Source: Delphinus delphis (Eukaryota; Chordata; Mammalia; Artiodactyla; Delphinidae). Taken from it: 64,000 nucleotides of DNA. Location of the stretch: the NCBI RefSeq assembly GCF_949987515.2, contig NC_082695.1, positions 84,489,104 through 84,553,103 on the forward strand. The letters are read 5' to 3'. Under the pieces are notes generated by a model that ran no database searches, was not told the origin of the DNA, and saw nothing but the letters and a program-made list of their open reading frames with translations. A program made the position numbers and the translations under genes. Below are positions 57,960-64,000 of the stretch, piece after piece; position 1 is the first letter of the stretch, and every line of letters starts with the position of its first letter.

Positions 57960-59195
57960 TAGTGCATCACTTATGTGGCAGGATTGGGGCTAACGAGCTA
58001 ACAACTGATAAATACTCCCCTCTTGTTTCAATCCTTTCCTCTCTGTTACCTGACCCCTGACATGGTCAGGGACAAACTTTTTCATGGCCACAGAAGTCAC
58101 TGTTTTTTCCCGCACAGGCCTAAGATATATATTTGCAAGAAAAGGAATTAAAATGTTTTCTCAGTATTGAACACAAAAAACAAACCAAAAGGTAAGTAGT
58201 GCCCTTCTGAATATTAAGGTTTTGGAATTGAACGTATGTTGTGTCAACTTCTGAAGAAAAATCGACTTACTCCACTTCACATTATGCACATTGTAAGGGA
58301 AAATATTCTGAATGCCGGAAAGTAGCTACCATCCTCAGATGACCAGTGATCTAACGTTATAATTTAATGCACTAAATGTTTTGAACATAATCGATGTTGT
58401 CTTTATGTGTACAAGGTGTACTGAATACCTACTTCTCTATGCCAGGAACCATGCTAGGGAGTGGGAGAAAGAAGACAGATAAGGGAGAATTCTGTCCTAA
58501 TGACTTCACAGCCTAACAGCACTGGAGCCCAGAGGTTGGGGCAGACACGCTAAGAACGCTGACAGGTCCAGTGGGCATGCACAGAAGGAAAATTAGCCCT
58601 TGGAATGAGAAGTACTGCTGGGACCACGTCTTATAGGAGTTTATGAGGCAAACTGGGAAGGACAGAGAACGGAAGCGCATTACAGGCCCCAGGAGGCACG
58701 ACTGCTGGTGCCTTTGGGAGCAGCGTACAGTTCAGAGTGGCCGACGGCTGAGTACGGGGCAAGTGCTGGGACATGAGACTGTGAGAGGGAAAAAGCCACA
58801 TCTTCCAACCCCTCACTTGCCATGTTTAAAGAACACTGACTTCAGTAGGAAATATGGTCGTTTTTAAGATCTGAAACTGTAAAGAGTCTCACAAGTGGGT
58901 ACAAACCTCAGCCCACTGCATTAAATCAGCCATCAAGGGTCTACACGAATCCCGTAACTTGTCACCAAAGATATGTTATCCATGCAACAACGGTCTGATC
59001 TGCTTTGCTCCAAACTGGTTTATTGTTATTCTGTAAGGAACTGACTGGCTTGGTGTAACATCAAAGGCTAACCAGCAATTGGACTGAAAAGATTTCATTC
59101 TTTTTGGTTCCTGCTGTCAGCCAGCCAGCAGAGAGCCTAAACAGAAAGTTAACATCACAAAATTTCACTCATCTAGTGAATCTGGGGGAAGCATT
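57960..59195. other. Unannotated sequence with an antisense L2-like part
   Basis: 58405-58600 shows reverse L2-like order ('tgccaggaaccatgctaggg', 'atgacttcacagcctaacag'). The rest has no assignable feature. Confidence 0.4.
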
Positions 59196-59200
59196 TAATA

Positions 59201-59369
59201 CAGTTGAACAACACAGGGGTCACAGTCAAAAATCGATGTATAACTTTACAGTCGACCCTCCGTATCCCTGGTTCCCCATCCACTGGGGACCAGCCAAGTC
59301 ATGCTGTAACAGTATTTATTGAAAAAAAATCAGGGTATAAGTGGACTCGTGTTGTTCAAGGGTCAACTG
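59201..59369 (+). mobile_element. Miniature inverted-repeat DNA transposon (Tigger/MER-like)
   Basis: About 169 bp bounded by inverted termini: cagttgaacaacac (59201-59214) at the left and gtgttgttcaagggtcaactg (59349-59369, one base shown beyond the match) at the right, complementary except for three extra bases. The interior 'gtataactttacagtcgacc' and 'gggtataagtggactcgtgt' is typical of an abundant old mammalian MITE. It has no coding capacity. A TA precedes the left end, but a matching right TA is not visible. Confidence 0.75.
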
Positions 59370-59374
59370 GAATA

Positions 59375-59705
59375 TGAGTTCTTAAAAGCCCTGAATTTTT
59401 ACTTATTAGTGGCCTCAGGTACATAAGCCAGCCTAGTTAAGAGCAAGGCGGTGGATACACTGAGAAATCATGACGCCGCCTACATGAAGATATTCTGAAA
59501 CTGGCACATGGCCCCATCTCTTTCCTCGTCCCGGCCAAGCTTCTCCAAGGACAGTCCTGTGTGTGGTCCTGGTTCCCTTCCTGACACTTGGTCCTCAGAT
59601 CAGCTCCCACTGTTCTGAGGCTGCTCCACGCTCACCTGTCAACTCCCACTGGATTCTCATCCCCTCTAACCTCTCTCTGCTAGAGTGGCAGCCTGTATTT
59701 TCAAC
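59375..59705. other. Unannotated sequence
   Basis: No gene or repeat assigned. Confidence 0.35.
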
Positions 59706-59706
59706 A

Positions 59707-60072
59707 GAGAGCTACCAGGGGCTTCCCTGGTGACACGCAGTGGTTAAAAATTCCGCCTGTCAATGCAGGGGACACGGGCTCGAGCCCTGGTCCAGAAAGA
59801 TCCCACATGCTGCAGAGCAACTAAGCCCATGCGCCACGACTACCAAGCCTGTGCTCTAGAGCCCGCGAGCCACAACTACTGAGCCCGCATGCCATAACTA
59901 CTGAAGCCCGTGCACCTGGAGCCTGTGCTCCACAACAAAGAGAAGTCACCGCAATGAGAAGCCCACGCACCGCAACAAAGAGTAGCCCCTGCTCGCCGCA
60001 ACTAGAGAAAGTCTGCGCGCAGCAACGAAGATGCAACGCGGCCATAAATAAATAAATAAATGAGAGCCACGA
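59707..60072 (+). mobile_element. CHR-type SINE, long form, with target-site duplication
   Basis: Head ggggcttccctggtgacacg (the CpG-containing 'tggcgc' has become 'tgacacgc', a small insertion). Long body with three 'act ac' units and tail aaataaataaataaa to 60061. Duplication gagagctacca (59707-59717) and gagagccacga (60062-60072), two mismatches. Confidence 0.92.
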
Positions 60073-60074
60073 AA

Positions 60075-61110
60075 AGATCTCCCATTTCATGTTCTCTCTT
60101 TACAACAGGACCTTAAGACCCTGTCATGGCCACATCAAGAGGTGGGGTCTATGTGTCCCCCGCCTGAACTGGGAAGACTTTGTTCACCATCTGGACTAAC
60201 AGTGCAACCAAGTGGCACTATGTGACTTCTGGGGCAGGGTTACGGAGAGCAGTACAGCGCTCTCGCGCGCGCTCTCTCTCTCTCCCTCTTTTCCTCCCTC
60301 CCTCCCCCAGGGCACTCGCCATGAGGAAGTCCAGGCCACAGGAAGAGGCCGTGATAAGACAGCCCCAGATGACATCCCAGTAGACAGTTGGCACTACCCA
60401 CCAGACGTCTTTCCTTAAGGAGTGTCCACCCTTATGCGGGAAGACAAGAAAGAGAAATGTCATGATAAGACTGAGTGATGAACACCGTGGTGAGGGCTAA
60501 ACCAGAGAGTCCTAGCCCAGCCTGGGAGGGAGGGACAGGATGGAGGGGAGGAGGGGGTCCCAAGGGGAAGGGAGAGAAATCCCCCAGTGAAAACTGTTTC
60601 CCTCCAGGGAAACGAATCCCTAAGCCGAGACCTGAAAGGTAAGCAGTGGAGGCGGGGTGGGGCGGGGGTGAGTATACATCCAGGAACCTCCACAAGCGAA
60701 CCTCCTTCTCCAGCCTCGTTTTCTCCTTATTCTCTCCAGGCCTCGTACTAGGCTGTACACACGACTAGATGTGTAATCACGGTATTTGTTCAACAAGCAA
60801 GGACTAAGCATCCAGGGCCCGGGATTACACTGACGGATCGGTCACTACCCTCAGAGAGGTCACCACCTAGTGAGAATGTGAGGTCACTTCACCCAATAAT
60901 TCGTCTTCACTGTAAACATTTACTGAGTGGGAGGATACAAAGGTGTCTGTCTGGTGTGCGGGGCCATAACCCAAGAGTTTAAAAAGAGCGGGTCTGAGAC
61001 GACAAAGAGTACATGTTTGGGAGAAGCTGAATTTGAGATACCTGTAATCGTTTAACTGGAGGTGTCCCACTTGAAAATAAGGGGTCAAGAAAGCAGTCCA
61101 GGCTGAAGAT
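60075..61110. other. Unannotated sequence with CT tract and antisense L2-like part
   Basis: 60262-60310 is a CG/CT-rich simple tract. 60530-60560 is G-rich. 60785-60870 has reverse L2-like order ('aacaagcaaggactaagcat', 'gtcactaccctcagagaggt'). No gene. Confidence 0.4.
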
Positions 61111-61113
61111 GGC

Positions 61114-61388
61114 AGCAGAGCCTGGTGGTGGTACAGCCTGGTGGTGGCACAGCCTGGTGGTGGCACAGCCTGGTGGTGGTACAGCCTGGTGGCGGTACAG
61201 CCCGGTGGTGGTACAGCCTGGTGGTGGTACAGCCCGGTGGTGGTACAGCCTGGTGGTGGCACAGCCTGGTGGTGGTACAGCCTGGTGGCGGTACAGCCTG
61301 GTGGTGGTACAGCCCGGTGGTGGTACAGCCTGGTGGTGGTACAGCCTGGTGGTGGTACAGTCCGGTGGCAGCAGAGCCTGGTGATAGT
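61114..61388. repeat. 16-bp-unit minisatellite (VNTR candidate), about 17 copies
   Basis: The unit is acagcctggtggtggt with variants: last base t or c, 'cct' or 'ccc', 'ggtgg' or 'ggcgg'. The edge units are worn (gcagagcctggtggtggt at the left, gcagagcctggtgatagt at the right). Because 16 is not a multiple of 3 and no frame of the unit contains a stop, all three frames on the plus strand are open. The reverse strand gives PPPGCTTTRLYHHQAV-like proteins. These frames are artefacts. The G-rich strand may form G-quadruplex structure. Confidence 0.97.
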
Positions 61389-61411
61389 ATGGCAGAGGCC
61401 TTAAGCACCCA

Positions 61412-61590
61412 CGGACGGGCACCAAACTGAACTGAGTTCAAATCCGAGCTCCACCTCCTCTCAGCTGTGTGACCTTGAGCAATACACTTATCCACTCCCA
61501 GCCTCAGTTTCCTCATCTGTAAAATGGGGATGACAGTAGGATCTACCTCGAAGAGCTTCTGGGAGAATAAAATATGACGGCACTGTTATT
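61412..61590 (+). repeat. MIR SINE
   Basis: 'gagttcaaatccgagctcca', 'ctcagctgtgtgaccttgag', 'cctcagtttcctcatctgta', 'aaatggggatgacagtagga' give one of the best preserved MIR copies in the window. It directly abuts the minisatellite. Confidence 0.92.
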
Positions 61591-61599
61591 CTGGAGGCA

Positions 61600-62000
61600 T
61601 GTCGTTTATCATTATGTATGGGATGACTCAAAAGAAACTTACTCCTTAGCATTTGGTAAGAAAAAATAGTTTGTCTCTCTTACATTGGGGCATTCTTCAT
61701 ATCAGCTAAAGATAGTTATATAACCTAATCAGTTCCTTTCGATGTTGGCTTCTGGGAGACCGAGTTAAATGTAATATTCAGCCATGGAAACCAGGTACAG
61801 TACATTAGCACAGAGGGTATTTAGTTTCCTCTGCTTTCCTTATCGCTTTCATTTTCTAGTTGAATGGTTTTCCTCGAATATCACTTTATATCAAATTGCT
61901 TCAAGCCCTTTTTGGGAAGCAAATGTAATATAAATACATAAAATTCATGGAGGGAAAATAACTTTGTGATATAAAAAATTCAAAATGCTCTGCCTATCTG
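61600..62000. other. AT-rich unannotated sequence
   Basis: No repeat or gene recognised. Confidence 0.35.
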
Positions 62001-62009
62001 AAATAACGC

Positions 62010-62545
62010 AATCCGGTGGCACATACATACGACGGGATAGTACTCCGCCATAAAAAGAAACGAAATTGAGTTATTTGTAGTGAGGTGGATGGACCTAGAG
62101 TCTGTCATACAGAGTGAAGTAAGTCAGAAAGGGAAAAACAAATACCGTATGTTAACGCATATATATGGAATCTAAAAAAAAAAAAAATGGTACTGATGAA
62201 TCTAGTTGCAGGGCAGCAATAAAGATGTAGACATGCAGAATGCACTTGAGGACACGGGGTGGGAGGGGGAAGCTGGGACTAAGTGAGAGTAGCATGGACA
62301 TGTATACACTACCGAATGCAAAATAGCTAGCTAGTGGGAAGCAGCCGCAGAGCACAGGGAGATCAGCTCGGTGCTCTGTGATGACCGAGAGGGGTGGGAT
62401 AGGGAGGGTGGGAGGGACGCTCAAGAGGGAGGGGATATGGGGACACGTGTATGCATATGGCTGGTTCACTTTGGTGTGCAACAGAAACTCACACAGTATT
62501 GTGAAGCAATTATACTCCAATAAAGGTCTACTAAAAAAAAGAAAA
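62010..62545 (+). mobile_element. Relatively young L1 3' end (cetartiodactyl-type 3' UTR)
   Basis: 'tccgccataaaaagaaacga', 'ggtggatggacctagagtct', 'gaagtaagtcagaaagggaa', then a lineage-type 3' UTR ('actaccgaatgcaaaatagc', 'cacagggagatcagctcggt') and 'ttatactccaataaaggtct' followed by an A-rich tail. Strongly 5'-truncated: almost only the 3' UTR remains. An internal A-run at 62176-62188 separates two parts. Confidence 0.88.
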
Positions 62546-62689
62546 AGTGGTGCTCTGGCTGTCCAGTACAATACGCGACACCACGCTCACCTGTAAACCC
62601 TCCGACCTGCCCCGTCCTTCTTGCCCCATGAGACCCTCCTCTCCTGGCCTGTTCCCTCCCGCCTCTGCTCTGTCTGCACTCTCTCCTTG

Positions 62690-63925
62690 GCGATGTCCCA
62701 TTTTGTGGCTTGAAGCACCATTTTCACAAGGAGGATTCTCAAATCTGAATCACCAAAAGCTTCTTCCCGGCGCTCCAGGTCCATGCCTCCATCTGCATCC
62801 TCAGCATTTCCACCTGAGGCGCTGATCATCATTTTTAACCTCAGCACAGCTAAAGCCGAGCCACTGATTCCCATCTTATCGCCACCCCTACTCCCACCGG
62901 ATTAGCTCCTCCCACAAGCTGACCCTGCTTCTCATCTGATCTCTCTCGGCCTCCTCCGAGCTGCCACCATCGTTCGACTGGATGGTTGCAACAGCCTGTC
63001 TCCATGTGCGGCCAGGGAGCCTGGTTAAAATGTAAGAGGCTCACGGCGCCTCTGGCTGCTGCTCCCCTGGCAAAGCGAGGGACATCCAAACCTCTGATGG
63101 TTTCCACCACGAACACGGGAAGAGCTAAGCCTCCTGCAGGAACCTGCGAGGTCTTCCCTGACGAGACACCGCAAGCCTCTAACTTCAGTCCTTATCCCCG
63201 CCTCGTCCTTACTTGGACACCTCCCCACCCTACCCCCAGCTCTCTCCTGCCCCTCTCTCCCTGTGGCTCCTTTCTGTGTCTGGACTTTCTGGTTACAAGG
63301 GTCTCTTCTGGGCTCACCTGGCTGCATCCTCTCACCACTCGGATCTCAGCTCAAAAGTTACCCACTCGGACGGCCCCTAAACCTCCCCAAATTACTGTCT
63401 AAAGCATTGCTCGACCTCTCCTCCGAACACCCTTCCTACTTTGGGGGAGTCTCAAGACGTCTGCTTTGAGGCTGAGGGCAGGGGACCGAGCAGCTCTCTC
63501 TACTGTCCCCCGGGAGCTGGAGGGGCCCACGCTGAGGGGTCAGAGGTTGGCGGGGGCTGCATGAAGCTGAATGTCAAGGACGGGGAGAGGCGGGGAGAGG
63601 CTGGGAGAGGAGGCACATAGTCGCTTCTACGACGGGGTCTTGGCCGCGCCTGCCTCTCGCTCCTGACCTCCCCGCAGCGGATTCTGTAAGCAGCCTGACA
63701 CACTGCCAAAGCTCCTTTTCCATGTCAGTTGATGGATCTGTGTTGTTTGCTACCAAGGACTGGTTCGTACCTACCATTACCCAGGATTATCTTATTTCTG
63801 TGTTTTTTACTTTTTTACTATCCCTCTCGCCGTCTGAAAGGTAAGCTTGTCTTCAGCAGTGTGATCCTGATACACGGTAGGGTCTCAAATCCTTGTCAAC
63901 TGGTTGGTTGGGATGAGTCTACAGC
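62690..63925 (+). repeat. Long L2 LINE remnant (ORF2 C-terminal part and 3' end)
   Basis: Matches to the L2 consensus occur in order over about 1.2 kb: 'gctgccaccatcgttcgact' and 'ggttgcaacagcctg' (62960-63000), 'cagggagcctggttaaaatg' (63013), 'tcagctcaaaagttacccac' (63349), and finally 'tgatacacggtagggtctca' (63869) at the 3' end. Frames are destroyed by age. It is the longest ancient element here. Confidence 0.7.
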
Positions 63926-64000
63926 ACTTATGGACAGAAATATTTGTCGCTTCATCCGCTCTCCTTGTAGCCCCTAAGATGCTTGTGTAGATTTTAAAAA

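Noticed and set aside
61114..61388. CRISPR-like array
   Set aside because: Units are contiguous with no unique spacers, and the DNA is mammalian.
61085..61516. Repetitive 131-148-residue frames as a Gly/Trp- or Pro-rich protein
   Set aside because: They are produced by a 16-bp minisatellite open in all frames on both strands.

Overview
The window is mammalian nuclear DNA, most likely from a cetacean. The key marker is a set of twelve tRNA-derived SINEs whose heads read 'cttccctggtggcgcagtgg' or a close variant. This is the CHR-type SINE of the whale/hippo/ruminant group. The short ~200-bp form, ending in 'gtgagaggcccgcgtaccgc' plus A, is what I know from toothed and baleen whales. I recognise no ruminant BovB/Bov-A elements and no pig PRE-1 elements. 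Family names come from remembered consensus sequences; no search was run.

I can establish no host protein-coding gene, rRNA or tRNA gene. The window looks like a gene desert or a large intron. Its recognisable content is interspersed repeats of several ages. The oldest are MIR and L2, including an L2 of about 1.2 kb at 62.7-63.9 kb. There are two MER5A-like hAT relics, and MaLR-type LTRs at 29.6 and 44.4 kb. Two retroviral-type solo LTRs lie at 23.1 and 45.4 kb. L1 fragments of several ages are all 5'-truncated or internally deleted. The youngest-looking layer is the CHR SINEs, several with clean target-site duplications.

Layout. 0-11 kb: a SINE at the left edge, a relatively young L1 3' end (2.4-3.3 kb), an antisense older L1 (4.3-6.2 kb), further L1 pieces, an antisense MIR and an antisense SINE. 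11-20 kb: mostly unannotated sequence with one short SINE (15.4 kb). 20-30 kb: MER5A-like copies, an L1, an antisense LTR, a Z-DNA-prone CG/CA tract (25.2 kb), an MIR, an L1 tail and a MaLR LTR. 30-44 kb: a perfect 66-bp tandem duplication (30.3 kb), GC-richer unannotated sequence, three SINEs, L2/MIR pieces and an 86-bp imperfect tandem duplication (43.4 kb). 44-52 kb: two LTRs, MIRs and a cluster of three SINEs, two of them inserted into an older L1. 52-64 kb: antisense L1, L2 pieces, SINEs, a small inverted-repeat element (59.2 kb), a 16-bp-unit minisatellite (61.1 kb), a young L1 tail and the long L2.

No gene network can be described. The observations most worth a second look are a possible short exon at 51.79 kb behind a good splice acceptor, the minisatellite, the exact 66-bp duplication, the nested-insertion stack at 49.8-51.3 kb, and several AT-rich, repeat-free blocks that may be regulatory. 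I found no convincing evidence of a new biological system.
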